Below, in pieces: positions 1 through 8,917 of a DNA stretch of 64,000 bases. The position numbers and the translations under genes were made by a program. The DNA lies in NCBI GenBank assembly GCA_932182025.1, contig CAKNXK010000014.1, positions 60,934-124,933 on the forward strand. The letters are read 5' to 3'. The notes under the pieces are model-generated. The model saw only the letters and a list, made by a program, of their open reading frames with translations, was not told the origin of the DNA and made no database searches. The stretch is from an uncultured Candidatus Melainabacteria bacterium. Lineage in GTDB: Bacteria; Cyanobacteriota; Vampirovibrionia; Gastranaerophilales; Gastranaerophilaceae. Every line of letters starts with the position of its first letter. Positions within the stretch are counted from its first letter, which is position 1.

Positions 1-2
1 AC

Positions 3-383
3 TCAAATAAAACCAAGGTTAAAGAATTAATATCAAAAGTTGCTAAGAAGCATGGTGTAGATGAAAAATTAGTCAATGCACTTGTTAATCAAGAATCAGG
101 CTTTAATCCTAATGTTAAATCAAAAGTTGGTGCTATGGGATTAATGCAGCTTATGCCGGCAACTGCAAAAGGATTAGGAGTTACAAATCCTATGGACCCT
201 GAACAAAATGTTGAAGGCGGTGTTAAGTACTTAAAATCAATGCTTAATAAATATAATGGTAATGTAATACTTGCTTTGGCTGCTTATAATGCAGGTCCGG
301 GCGCGGTTGACAAGTATGACGGAGTCCCGCCTTACAAAGAAACTCAAAACTACGTAAAATCAATACTTGCTAATTACTTGTAA
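3..383 (+). CDS. Lytic transglycosylase, C-terminal part (5' end outside window)
   Basis: The reading frame is open from the first bases of the window, so this is the last ~126 codons of a longer gene. It shows the family 1 (Slt/MltE-like) lytic transglycosylase fold: the catalytic Glu in QESGFNP (about residue 31 of the visible part), the [10 protein letters not shown] segment and the AYNAGPG motif near the end. The family cleaves the MurNAc-GlcNAc bond of peptidoglycan, forming 1,6-anhydro ends, in the periplasm. The signal peptide or other domains would lie upstream. The gene ends directly against the convergent 626-aa gene with no intergenic base. An internal ATG at 135 is not the start, because the catalytic Glu lies before it. 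Confidence 0.9.
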   Translation, partial: SNKTKVKELISKVAKKHGVDEKLVNALVNQESGFNPNVKSKVGAMGLMQLMPATAKGLGVTNPMDPEQNVEGGVKYLKSMLNKYNGNVILALAAYNAGPGAVDKYDGVPPYKETQNYVKSILANYL

Positions 384-2264
384 TTAAGCAGCTGTGTTAA
401 TTTTCTTAGATTTTTCCTCTTCAGCTTTAGCATGAAGTCTTCTTGTATTGGCATAAGTTAATCTAGGTATAATCCAACCTAAGATTACAGGCGAGATTAC
501 AGCAGTTGCTATTACAGCAGGGATTGAATTTAAACCGCGTGCAAAAGATGCAACTCTATTAATCTGTTTTGTCTTATTACCTTTCTTTATAATATTGCCC
601 TTCATTAATTTGGCAATTTTATTATTACCTTCTTCTGTTTTTTCAAAGTTTTCGAAGAATTCTATTATTTTCTTGTTCTTTTCTTTTTTACTAAGTTTTT
701 CCAATTCACTAAGATTTAGAGAACTATCTTTAAAGACTTCTTCTACATTATCAGATTTTGAGATAATCTTATGCAAATCGCCGTTGTTTTTGTCGATGTA
801 TTTACAGAAGTTAAGCATTTTTTCTGTAGAATCAACTCCATTATATAATGATGAAATTTCAGAGTTTGTCATAACATGTGAACTGCTGTATGGATTAAGG
901 ATGTCTAAAATCTTTTTCGATTTTGACATATCACGGTCTTTATTCATCAATACAAAACCGGAAGAATCTTCGTAAGAAGATACAAATGCTCTGGTAAGCA
1001 TTGGTACTGCAAATACAACAGCTAAGCTTGAAGACACATCTCTAATTAAAATCTCATAGATTTCTGTCATATCTTTTTTGCCATTATCATCTACTTGAGC
1101 TCTATTATATGCTTTTAGACCTCTAGGTAATAATAAACCAAATAAAGACAAACCTGCCATTAATGAGTGCGTAAAGTTATGTCCGTCATACTCTAACTCA
1201 GAAGCAACTCTTTCATTTTTTTGTAGTTTTGAAATAGCTTTTCCAAGTTTGCCTAAACCTGATTCCTTACCTTTGAAACTAATTTCACCTTGAGTTTCTT
1301 TATTATCCTTAGCCTCTTTCATTTGCATAGCTGTTCTGGCACCAGGTGCAACCGAGCTTCTTATATAAAGTTTTGGTAATACTGCAAGCACTCCTAATGT
1401 AGCAGCCATTGTTGATACATTTGTAATCATTCTTTTTGCTATAGAACTGTTTTTAAAGTCCTCAGCAGCAGCTTCATCAAGTTTATCAAGATTCTTGTTT
1501 AATGAAATTGCATCATTAGAGTATTTAATCATTGCATCAATAGAATCTTTAATAGAGTAAGTACCTACTTTTTCTCCATTGGCAATTTTTAGCTTATCAA
1601 GCAATTCCAAGTCAGTACCTGTTGAGTATTTTGCATTATTAATTTTTTCAGCAATGCGAGCCATGCCTTCTTTTTTAGTTTTTGGATTTGCTTCGAATGC
1701 TTTTATTTCATTAAGAATAGTTGTAACTAATTCGTCTGAAACGTTTTCTTTTCCTAACGTATTAGAAAGCATTTCCTGAATATTAGTTTTATAGAAGATT
1801 TCTTTGAATTGGTCTTTATCTTTCAATAGTGCTTTGTCAAATTCAGGCTTAGCAATTATATTTTTAAGACTGTTACCAAAACGTTTAATAAGCTGTGAAT
1901 TAACAGCAGTAGTTTTTCCAAATTTAGCTGCAATACCTAACATAATAGGTGCAACTGCCATCATACAAGGACCGGTAAGTCCTTCACGTCCAAGAACCTC
2001 AAAACCTTCTTGCATGTTGTATTGACCTGTAACTTCTTTATCTCTTAAGAAGCCTGCCCCAACTCTTGGCGCTGTCATACCCAGAGCATCCTGAATAAGG
2101 AATGAAGCTAAAAATCCTTGATTTTCAATCCATTGCATCATTCCTCCGGCAGCATTTAGCGCTCCGGCATACCCTGCTGCTTTGAAAGACGGAGTTTGCT
2201 GTACTCTTGGCGCAGCATTATTCTGTCTATTACTATTCTCAATTGAGCATTTTTGAATTTTCAA
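384..2264 (-). CDS. Unknown 626-aa protein with hydrophobic segments
   Basis: I do not recognise a family. The start is a TTG with AAGGG about 9 bases upstream; the next in-frame Met is some 40 residues in. The N-terminus is polar (Asn/Gln-rich) and carries TPSFKAAGYAG. Hydrophobic stretches follow at about residues 100-115, 290-305, 370-385, 415-430 and near the C-terminus (PAVIATAVISPVILGW), before a Lys/Glu-rich tail. Charged, Lys-rich helices fill the middle. Another SFKG motif sits near residue 330. Similar Phe-Lys-Gly/Ala motifs occur in the unknown proteins at 10052-11164 and 22114-23577, so these may be one lineage-specific class. Membrane-associated location is inferred only. Confidence 0.75.
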   Translation of the reverse strand: MKIQKCSIENSNRQNNAAPRVQQTPSFKAAGYAGALNAAGGMMQWIENQGFLASFLIQDALGMTAPRVGAGFLRDKEVTGQYNMQEGFEVLGREGLTGPCMMAVAPIMLGIAAKFGKTTAVNSQLIKRFGNSLKNIIAKPEFDKALLKDKDQFKEIFYKTNIQEMLSNTLGKENVSDELVTTILNEIKAFEANPKTKKEGMARIAEKINNAKYSTGTDLELLDKLKIANGEKVGTYSIKDSIDAMIKYSNDAISLNKNLDKLDEAAAEDFKNSSIAKRMITNVSTMAATLGVLAVLPKLYIRSSVAPGARTAMQMKEAKDNKETQGEISFKGKESGLGKLGKAISKLQKNERVASELEYDGHNFTHSLMAGLSLFGLLLPRGLKAYNRAQVDDNGKKDMTEIYEILIRDVSSSLAVVFAVPMLTRAFVSSYEDSSGFVLMNKDRDMSKSKKILDILNPYSSSHVMTNSEISSLYNGVDSTEKMLNFCKYIDKNNGDLHKIISKSDNVEEVFKDSSLNLSELEKLSKKEKNKKIIEFFENFEKTEEGNNKIAKLMKGNIIKKGNKTKQINRVASFARGLNSIPAVIATAVISPVILGWIIPRLTYANTRRLHAKAEEEKSKKINTAA

Positions 2265-2454
2265 CTACACAAACCCTTATAAAAATGTACTTACTACACA
2301 AGTTATTAAAGTATCCCGATTTTTTATATTTGCTATTTTGTTACAATTTTCGGCAAATTGTTACAAACTTATTCCGATTAAGTGTATTTAGTATACTTAT
2401 TTTTTTAAGATTTTGCAAGTAAATTCAATATTTGTTTACAATTTTAAACATTTA

Positions 2455-2484
2455 TAATAAAAAGGAGGCTTTTGGGAAGCCTCC
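2455..2484 (-). terminator. Intrinsic terminator of the response regulator
   Basis: An 8-bp perfect stem (GGAGGCTT/AAGCCTCC, 2464-2471 with 2477-2484) has a 5-base loop. On the minus strand it is followed by TTTTTATT. It lies 26 bases past the stop of the response regulator gene. Confidence 0.85.
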
Positions 2485-2509
2485 AAATTCTAAATAATAA
2501 ACACGGTAT

Positions 2510-3196
2510 TTAAACTAAACCTTCTTTTACAGCTTTTACAGCAGCTTGAACTCTGTCATTAACACACATTTTTTGGAGTATTGAACAAACGTGTGCTTTT
2601 GCAGTATGAACACTAACAATGAGTTCTTTAGCAATTTCAGTATTGCTTTTGCCATCTACAAGATGCTTGAGAACTTCAAATTCTCTTTCTGTAAGCGGTA
2701 CTCTGCCTTCTTCAGATGACTTATCTTTTAATATTCCTAACGTTTCTTGTTTTGGAAACGCATCTAATACTTTTCTTGCAATAACCGGATCTAACCAGCA
2801 AACACCGTCAACTACATCTCTTATTACATCTGCAAGTTTTGTCGGATCAATATCTTTTAAACAATAAGCCATTGCTCCTGAAGACAAGGCTGCAATTACT
2901 TCTTCTTCTCTATCGTGTGATGTTAAAGCAATAACTTTAATATCTTTGTTCATTTCTTTTACTTTTAAAGTAGCTTCAATACCGTTCATGCCTGCTAATC
3001 CTAAGTCCATTAAGACAATATTAGGAGAATAACGTTCAATAAGCTGTAAGCCTTCGGTCGCATTATCACTCTCTGCAACTACTTGAATATCATTATTTGA
3101 GTTAAGTGCGCATCTCAATCCTACACGTGTTAGTTTAAAATCCTCAATGATTATTACGCTTATTGTCTTTTTTTCAATTTCAACTGCTGTGGTCAT
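2510..3196 (-). CDS. NarL/FixJ-type response regulator
   Basis: Two-component response regulator of 228 aa. An N-terminal receiver domain has acidic E18/D19, phospho-acceptor D64 in VLMDLGLAG, T92 and K114. A C-terminal LuxR-type helix-turn-helix spans about 163-228 (LTEREFEVLKHLVDGKS...IAKEL). The family binds DNA as a dimer after phosphorylation. The start is ATG at 3196, with AAGGAG 8 bases upstream, rather than a TTG two codons earlier. It is monocistronic with a terminator downstream. No sensor kinase is adjacent; the kinase at 15022 could be a partner, but nothing in the sequence links them. The target genes cannot be told. Confidence 0.93.
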   Translation of the reverse strand: MTTAVEIEKKTISVIIIEDFKLTRVGLRCALNSNNDIQVVAESDNATEGLQLIERYSPNIVLMDLGLAGMNGIEATLKVKEMNKDIKVIALTSHDREEEVIAALSSGAMAYCLKDIDPTKLADVIRDVVDGVCWLDPVIARKVLDAFPKQETLGILKDKSSEEGRVPLTEREFEVLKHLVDGKSNTEIAKELIVSVHTAKAHVCSILQKMCVNDRVQAAVKAVKEGLV

Positions 3197-3269
3197 TACC
3201 AAATCTCCTTACTATTATCTACAAGTCTATTAAATAATAGTAATAGTTCGTAGTACATTAGCCACTTAA

Positions 3270-4535
3270 CTAATATTCGGATATTAAGTCAACAACTTCG
3301 CAAATTGAATAATTATTTTCGGTAATAAAGAAATTTTTATTTGTTCTATTTTTAACTTCTGTCATTGATACTCCATCCAAAAATAACTCTGAAAACGGTT
3401 TAAGCATTATTGACGGTACAATAATGTAATCTGCTTCAATATTTTGGACGGAATTAATTAAATCCTCTGATGTAATGAGTCCGGCAACAGTAATATTTTT
3501 ACCCCAATAAGTAGAAATAACCGGATTAACTGTTACATTCAGGTTGTTAATCTTATTTAAACCTTCTGCAATATATTCAAATGCTGATTTAGCAGCAACA
3601 GAGCAAGCAAAACAAATACTTAAAGGCTTAGATATCTTATCAGGAAGTTCCAATTCATCAAAATCATCCATAATCGTTCTAAGAGAGCCTACGCCGTCAT
3701 CTAATTGTGAAAAATTCCCATAATAACCACTTTCAGGTATGTTTATACCCGCAAGTAAGAAAAATTCATCAGAACAGCATGCTTTAGGATATTTTTTTGA
3801 GATTTCAATCGTTCTTCGTGCACATTCTGCATCAACTGTTTTTAATTCAATTTCTCTAAACTGTGTTACGCCGACCGGTACAATTGCAATTGAAAGAACA
3901 TTGTCGCCCAGAGAGGACAGATCTTTAAGAGTTCTATCAAGTTCATCGCCGTCATTATAATCAGGACAAAGCACAATTTGTGCATGAAATGGAATATCAT
4001 TATCTCTAAACCATTTTAAGTTATCCATAATTTTTGCTGCATTAGGATTTCTAAGCATTTTTACTCTTAAATCAGGGTTTGTAGTATGAACTGAAATATA
4101 AAACGGTCCAAGATGAAGTCCGGCAATTCTTTCTTTATCTTTTTCCGTTAGATTAGTTGTTGTAATATAAGTACCTTGCAGATATGAAAGTCTGTAATCA
4201 TCATCTTTTACATACAAAGTATCTCTAAGTCCTTTTGGCTGTTGAGCTACAAAGCAAAATATACAGTTGTTTAAGCAGGGTTTTACTCTATCAAAAACTG
4301 CGCTTTCAAAAACTATACCTAAATCTTCATCATAATCTTTTTCAAGTTCAATTTCTTCGATTTCACCATTAGATTTTTTGATTTCTACTACAATAAGCTC
4401 ATTTTTGCATAGATAATTGTAATCAATCATATCTTGAGGTATTTCGCCATCAATAGAAAGAAGTTCATCTCCTTCTTGAAGTTCAAGTTCTTCTGCGATT
4501 GAACCTGCTATAACACCACTAATTTTTGCAGGCAT
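3270..4535 (-). CDS. DUF512 PDZ/radical-SAM protein
   Basis: Predicted 421-aa radical-SAM protein of the DUF512 family, which is known from cyanobacteria and Firmicutes and has no settled function. An N-terminal PDZ-like segment covers residues 1-75. A C-x3-C-x2-C cluster follows (C87, C91, C94 in KPCLNNCIFCF), typical of the 4Fe-4S site that cleaves S-adenosylmethionine. The C-terminal DUF512 domain contains further cysteines. I chose the ATG at 4535 because GGAGGG lies 8 bases before it; a longer start would overlap the PadR gene much further. It overlaps that gene by 17 bases and is the last of three co-directed genes. Confidence 0.9.
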   Translation of the reverse strand: MPAKISGVIAGSIAEELELQEGDELLSIDGEIPQDMIDYNYLCKNELIVVEIKKSNGEIEEIELEKDYDEDLGIVFESAVFDRVKPCLNNCIFCFVAQQPKGLRDTLYVKDDDYRLSYLQGTYITTTNLTEKDKERIAGLHLGPFYISVHTTNPDLRVKMLRNPNAAKIMDNLKWFRDNDIPFHAQIVLCPDYNDGDELDRTLKDLSSLGDNVLSIAIVPVGVTQFREIELKTVDAECARRTIEISKKYPKACCSDEFFLLAGINIPESGYYGNFSQLDDGVGSLRTIMDDFDELELPDKISKPLSICFACSVAAKSAFEYIAEGLNKINNLNVTVNPVISTYWGKNITVAGLITSEDLINSVQNIEADYIIVPSIMLKPFSELFLDGVSMTEVKNRTNKNFFITENNYSICEVVDLISEY

Positions 4536-5031
4536 TTGCAAATCCCTCCAGTAATGAAATAAAATTTTTGTATTCACAAACCAGATTATCAAAAACCATT
4601 TTTGGATAAAAATCTGAATTACGGGCTTCTAACATATTTTTTGTATCAAGCAAAATACATTCTGACTTTAGTTTTAATATTTTAAACAGTTCTAATTGCT
4701 CTTCTTTTTCCAGAATATCTGCACAAAATAATTTTACTCGCGCGTTTGGCAAAAACTGAATAGGGTTTTCTAAAGGAGGTAACAATATTAAGCGTTTTAA
4801 CTCATCTTTGCCATATGATGTAATTGAATAGTAAGTTGAAGGTCTGCCTCCGTTAGACATTGTTTTTTGTGTTTTTATAAATCCTGCTTTCTCAAGTCTT
4901 GTTAAAGCCGGCTTTATTGTACCATAACTAGGGGTTGTTAATACTGAAAACTCAAGTCTAATTTCTTTTGAAATTCCATACATTGTTAAAACTTTTTTGT
5001 TCAGTTCATGTAAAATTAAAAGCTCAATCAT
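4519..5031 (-). CDS. PadR-family transcriptional regulator
   Basis: 170 aa. A PadR-type winged helix at residues ~1-85 (LILHELNKK...YGISKEI...PSYGTIKPALTRLEKAGFIKT...GRPSTYYSIT) is followed by a helical dimerisation region. PadR proteins are usually repressors responding to small molecules or stress. Its ATG overlaps the stop of the preceding GGDEF/HD-GYP gene by 4 bases, and its end overlaps the DUF512 gene, so the three genes look translationally coupled. Which promoter it controls is not visible; autoregulation of the operon is possible. Confidence 0.9.
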   Translation of the reverse strand: MIELLILHELNKKVLTMYGISKEIRLEFSVLTTPSYGTIKPALTRLEKAGFIKTQKTMSNGGRPSTYYSITSYGKDELKRLILLPPLENPIQFLPNARVKLFCADILEKEEQLELFKILKLKSECILLDTKNMLEARNSDFYPKMVFDNLVCEYKNFISLLEGFANACKN

Positions 5032-6905
5032 ATATCCTCTTTGACAATTTCAACAAATTCTGTTGCCAGCTTGTCACTCCATTTGCTGTTTGCTTCTTCT
5101 AAAATGGTTTTAATCGCTTCATCTTTACTCATAGCAGCTCTGTAAGGGCGATTTTCCATTAACGCAAAGTAAGAGTCTATAATTAAGATAATTTGTGATT
5201 CTGTAGGAATGTCTTCTCCTGAAATATTAGAAGGGTATCCTGTTCCATTCCAGTTCTCATGGTGTTTTTCAATAATAGGTATAATATCATTTATTCTGCT
5301 TATTGGCTGTAAAATCTCTCTTGCTGCAATAATAGGATGTTGTTTAATTGATACCTTATCTTCTTCACTCAAAGGTTCTTTTTTTGCCAGTAATTCTTTT
5401 GGAAGCATTGTGTTTCCAATATCGTATAAAAGAACTGCAACTTTAAGTTTATCAATACTTTCTTTTGGTAAATCAAGGCGTTTGGCTAATAATGTAGCAA
5501 GTATTACTTTTCGTTTTGTTCCGCCTTCTTGATGCTCAGGGTTATATGTCGAAACAAGTTCATCAGACACTCTATAAAGGGTTTCATTATTCCCCCCCAT
5601 TCCTTCAAGAAGTTTTGATGTGTTTATATTAATAGGTATTTGATGCTTGTTTAAAATATCAACAAATGTAGCAATAGCAACTTCTTGCCAAGATGTTTCA
5701 GTGATAGGTTTGGATAATGTAACCTGATTTCTGCCATTTCTTTTGGAGTGGTACATTGCATTATCAACAAGTTCTAACAGTTCATCAACATCTTCAGATT
5801 GCTCAAAATAAGTTCCAACACCAATACTGGCAGTAATATGTCCGATTTTTTCTAAAGAAATACTTTCGATTGTTTTTCTAATACGCTCTGCAAATATCAA
5901 CCCACCTTGGGAATCAACTCCGGGTAGAATGACATTGAATTCTTCTCCGCCCATTCTTGCTGCTATATCAATTGAACGGCAACTGCTTTTGAGAACCTCT
6001 GCAATAGCTTTAATTGCTAAATCTCCATAGTTATGACCATATTTGTCATTAATTTTTTTCAAGTGGTCTAAATCTAATCCAATTACAGTAAATTTTTGGT
6101 TTTGACGGTTAGCACGTATAGCTTCTTTTTTGATAAATTCTTCAAAATATCTTCTGTTGTATAAACCTGTCATGCCGTCTGTTATTGCTTGTTCTTTTAC
6201 AGCTTGGAATAAATCTGCGATTGTGATGGCAAGTTCAATTTGTTTAGCAAAAAGATTTAAGAAGTTTAATTCGTTTTCTGTTGCATCTTCACGTGATGAA
6301 AATACCAGAAGTGAGCCAAAGTGAGAATGTTTATAAGCAAGTGGTACAAGTACATAGGATTTTGTATTTGTAGCTTTTGCTAATTCTGTAATAAACTCTT
6401 CTGATGCATCAGGAACGACGCTTTTTAACAATGTCAAAATATCGTTTGAATAATAAATCTTATTATTTTCTATTGTGTGGGATAATTCTTCAATATCAGG
6501 AAATTTAAGACGCAAGTCACAAGGTTCGCAATTAAATTTTTCTAAGAAACTATCGCCAAACAATTCTCCTGAGCATGCAACCAGTTGAAGATAGATACCG
6601 TCTTTATCCACAAGTCTTTTTGCAATGCAGCTGTGCAGGTAGCCAAGTTCTCCTTGAAGGCTGCTTACAATTGCATTAAGTACACTGGATAAAGGTTTTG
6701 AAGAGTTCATCATATCCCAAATATGCTGTAATGTAAGCATCTGACGATTTGCAGTATCAAGTTCTTTTGTTCTTGCTGCAATTTCGGCTTCAAGCTTGAC
6801 GTTTCGCTCATAAACTTCCATTAAGGACTGTTTGCCAGAGTAAACACTTGATTCGACTCTGTCGATTTCTTTTTTTATATTTCTTAAACCGTCAAAAAAG
6901 CCCAC
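5028..6905 (-). CDS. GAF-GGDEF-HD-GYP hybrid c-di-GMP signalling protein
   Basis: 625 aa. An N-terminal coiled coil (~10-55) is followed by a GAF-like sensory domain (~65-235). The GGDEF domain (~240-400) has GGEEF at 319-323 and the RxxD inhibitory site R310-D313 at the correct spacing, so it should make c-di-GMP and be product-inhibited. The C-terminal HD-GYP domain (~405-625) keeps KHHE (547-550) and GTGYP (554-558). However, the HD pair reads YDIG (494-497) and the usual upstream metal-binding His is Thr (~463). Phosphodiesterase activity is therefore doubtful. No membrane segment is evident, so it is probably cytoplasmic. The start is GTG with AGGA upstream, and it is first gene of a three-gene operon. 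Confidence 0.92.
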   Translation of the reverse strand: MGFFDGLRNIKKEIDRVESSVYSGKQSLMEVYERNVKLEAEIAARTKELDTANRQMLTLQHIWDMMNSSKPLSSVLNAIVSSLQGELGYLHSCIAKRLVDKDGIYLQLVACSGELFGDSFLEKFNCEPCDLRLKFPDIEELSHTIENNKIYYSNDILTLLKSVVPDASEEFITELAKATNTKSYVLVPLAYKHSHFGSLLVFSSREDATENELNFLNLFAKQIELAITIADLFQAVKEQAITDGMTGLYNRRYFEEFIKKEAIRANRQNQKFTVIGLDLDHLKKINDKYGHNYGDLAIKAIAEVLKSSCRSIDIAARMGGEEFNVILPGVDSQGGLIFAERIRKTIESISLEKIGHITASIGVGTYFEQSEDVDELLELVDNAMYHSKRNGRNQVTLSKPITETSWQEVAIATFVDILNKHQIPININTSKLLEGMGGNNETLYRVSDELVSTYNPEHQEGGTKRKVILATLLAKRLDLPKESIDKLKVAVLLYDIGNTMLPKELLAKKEPLSEEDKVSIKQHPIIAAREILQPISRINDIIPIIEKHHENWNGTGYPSNISGEDIPTESQIILIIDSYFALMENRPYRAAMSKDEAIKTILEEANSKWSDKLATEFVEIVKEDI

Positions 6906-6937
6906 TTATATTGTCCTGTAACTTCCAATGATAACTT

Positions 6938-6946
6938 ATTATAGCA
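6938..6946 (-). promoter_or_regulatory. Extended -10 promoter of the GGDEF/PadR/DUF512 operon
   Basis: On the minus strand the sequence reads TGCTATAAT, a consensus extended -10. It is about 32 bases before the GTG start at 6905, giving a ~25-base leader. No clear -35 box is visible, as expected for extended -10 promoters. Confidence 0.6.
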
Positions 6947-6969
6947 TATTTTTTGATAAAAATTCAATA

Positions 6970-7043
6970 TCTCCTTGGCGGGATTCGAACCCGCGATCTC
7001 AGGCTTCGGAGACCTGCGCTCTATCCGGCTGAGCTACAAGGAG
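6970..7043 (-). tRNA. tRNA-Arg (anticodon CCG)
   Basis: A full cloverleaf can be folded: 7-bp acceptor CTCCTTG/CAAGGAG, D-arm starting GCTC, anticodon loop CTCCGAA with CCG, T-arm with GTTCGAATC, and discriminator A. It reads CGG codons. The 3' CCA is not encoded. It starts only 3 bases after the flhB stop codon, so it is either cotranscribed with the fli operon and processed out, or has a promoter inside flhB. Confidence 0.96.
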
Positions 7044-7046
7044 CAA

Positions 7047-8129
7047 TTATTCATTATTATGTTTAGAATTATAAACAAATGCAAGTATTTCTGCAACAGC
7101 AACGTATAAATCCGAAGGTATCATGCCGTCTATAGGTACATTGTTATATAAAGCTCTGGCGATTGGTCTGTTTTCAACAATCGGTACATTATTTTCTTTA
7201 GCAATTTCACGAATTTGAAACGCAAGATAGTCAACCCCTTTGGCTACAACAATCGGAGCCGGAGCTTTTGTCTTGTCATATTTAATAGCAACTGCATAAT
7301 GTGTCGGGTTGGTTACAACTACGTCGGCTGTTGGAATAGATGACATCATGCGTTGACGAGCCATTTGCATTTGGATAGATTTAATGCGGGCTTTGATTTT
7401 AGGGTCCCCTTCTGTATCTTTATGCTCGTCTTTTACTTCTTGTTTAGTCATCTTAATTGATTTTTCGTATTCGTATGTCTGATATTTCTTATCAAGGTAA
7501 CCTAAAATAAGCATTGCAAGGCACATATTTATAATCATGTGTATAAGAATAGAGCCCACGATTTGTAATGCAATTGGAATTTCAAGCCCTACGAGTCCTA
7601 TTAAGTCTCCTCGTCTGCTATTTACGGCAGAATAACCACAAGCTGCAACAATAACAATTTTAAGTATTGATTTTACAAATTCCACCATTGAACGCGGCTG
7701 GAAAGGGTTTACAATGCGTTTTGCGTTTTCTAGCATTTTCTTAGGGCTAATGTTTTGTAAATCAATTTTAACCTTTTCTAAAGCAAAAACCTGACCAACA
7801 TCCATTCTTATAACAACAATTGCAACAATGGCAATTAGAACTAAAAATGGAACTACAATTATTCCTAAATACCTGAAATAAGGATAAAGCAGTCCAACTA
7901 TACTTGTAACATCAATTGAAGCAGGGTTCAGATTTGTAAAAGTTTCTGTCATCATGCTCGAAATTGTTGAAAACATGTGTTTTGCAAGCACAGCAAGCAG
8001 CGCAATGCCTCCGACCATAACCATGGCGGATTCCATATCCTTACTTTTTGCTACATTCCCTCGTTCACGTTCTTTCGTTCGCCGTCGGGTGGTGGCTTCT
8101 TCTGTTTTTTCTGCTGCTTCGTTTCCCAT
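7047..8129 (-). CDS. flhB: Flagellar export switch protein FlhB
   Basis: 360-aa inner-membrane protein of the flagellar type III export gate. It sets the switch from rod/hook to filament substrates by self-cleavage. Four hydrophobic segments lie between about 35 and 215. A charged linker follows, then the cytoplasmic domain with the autocleavage motif NPTH (274-277) and the conserved PIVENRPIARALY region. AGGG lies 6 bases before the ATG. It is the last protein gene of the fliP-fliQ-fliR-flhB run, 8 bases after fliR. I read it as flagellar rather than virulence-type because of this order and the fliO gene nearby. Confidence 0.95.
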   Translation of the reverse strand: MGNEAAEKTEEATTRRRTKERERGNVAKSKDMESAMVMVGGIALLAVLAKHMFSTISSMMTETFTNLNPASIDVTSIVGLLYPYFRYLGIIVVPFLVLIAIVAIVVIRMDVGQVFALEKVKIDLQNISPKKMLENAKRIVNPFQPRSMVEFVKSILKIVIVAACGYSAVNSRRGDLIGLVGLEIPIALQIVGSILIHMIINMCLAMLILGYLDKKYQTYEYEKSIKMTKQEVKDEHKDTEGDPKIKARIKSIQMQMARQRMMSSIPTADVVVTNPTHYAVAIKYDKTKAPAPIVVAKGVDYLAFQIREIAKENNVPIVENRPIARALYNNVPIDGMIPSDLYVAVAEILAFVYNSKHNNE

Positions 8130-8137
8130 TGTTTACC

Positions 8138-8917
8138 CTAAAATATTGTCGATATTTTTGTCATAAATTGTTCTATTATTACCGCGATGTATTCTGCCAT
8201 CGGACGCATAAATATAAGCGACAATAATAAACCTAAATATATTTTTAACGGCATTGAAACCATAAAGATATTCATCTGTGGCATCATTTTTGATGTAAAG
8301 CCCAAAAGAATATCAGTAATAAATAGTACACTGAAAATAGGAATAGCAATGCCTAATCCAATTGAAAAGACATGCCCTGTAATCACGAGAATTTGTTCAA
8401 ATATTTGCGGAGAGAATGCTACTGTGTAACCTACAGGCATACTTTTAAAACTGTTATAAATAGCTGAAAATAGCCATTGATGAGCTCCTAAACCAATGAA
8501 AATCATTGTAGCAAGATAGGTATATGCTTGCGTAATAACAGGTGATGAGCCTCCAGATGTCGGATTTAATGCTTGGTCTACTGATAATCCCATTTGTATT
8601 GCAAAAGTATTTACACCAAGCTCAACACCAATAAAAAGAATATTAGCACAGTAACCAATAGCATATCCGACAAGAAATTCTTTGAAAAGAATTAAGGTCA
8701 ATGCCGGCGCAGAGTTTGGAACTGCAAAATGGGTGTTAGCTTGCACAATTGGAAATAATATAAACGCAATAACTGCAGCAAGCCAAACCTTAACCTGATT
8801 AGGTATTGGATAAGTTGAGAATAACGGTGCTGATGCAAACAAGCCTGAAAGCCTTGTTAAAATCGCCATAAACAAGACTATATTGCTTATTGAAAAAAGT
8901 ACATCAAGTCCGAACAA
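8138..8917 (-). CDS. fliR: Flagellar export gate protein FliR
   Basis: 259-aa polytopic membrane protein of the FliR/SctT family, with about six hydrophobic helices. It forms the export-gate core with FliP and FliQ. The segment LTRLSGLFASAPLFS near the N-terminus and the FAIQMGLSVDQALNPTSGG stretch match the family. It starts directly after the fliQ stop with no gap and is followed 8 bases later by flhB. Length is normal for the family. Confidence 0.95.
   Translation of the reverse strand: MFGLDVLFSISNIVLFMAILTRLSGLFASAPLFSTYPIPNQVKVWLAAVIAFILFPIVQANTHFAVPNSAPALTLILFKEFLVGYAIGYCANILFIGVELGVNTFAIQMGLSVDQALNPTSGGSSPVITQAYTYLATMIFIGLGAHQWLFSAIYNSFKSMPVGYTVAFSPQIFEQILVITGHVFSIGLGIAIPIFSVLFITDILLGFTSKMMPQMNIFMVSMPLKIYLGLLLSLIFMRPMAEYIAVIIEQFMTKISTIF

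Noticed and set aside
595..2025. Several plus-strand open frames opposite the 626-aa gene
   Set aside because: Low-complexity Ser/Phe-rich translations typical of antisense frames in AT-rich genes; the minus frame is longer and has a sensible start.
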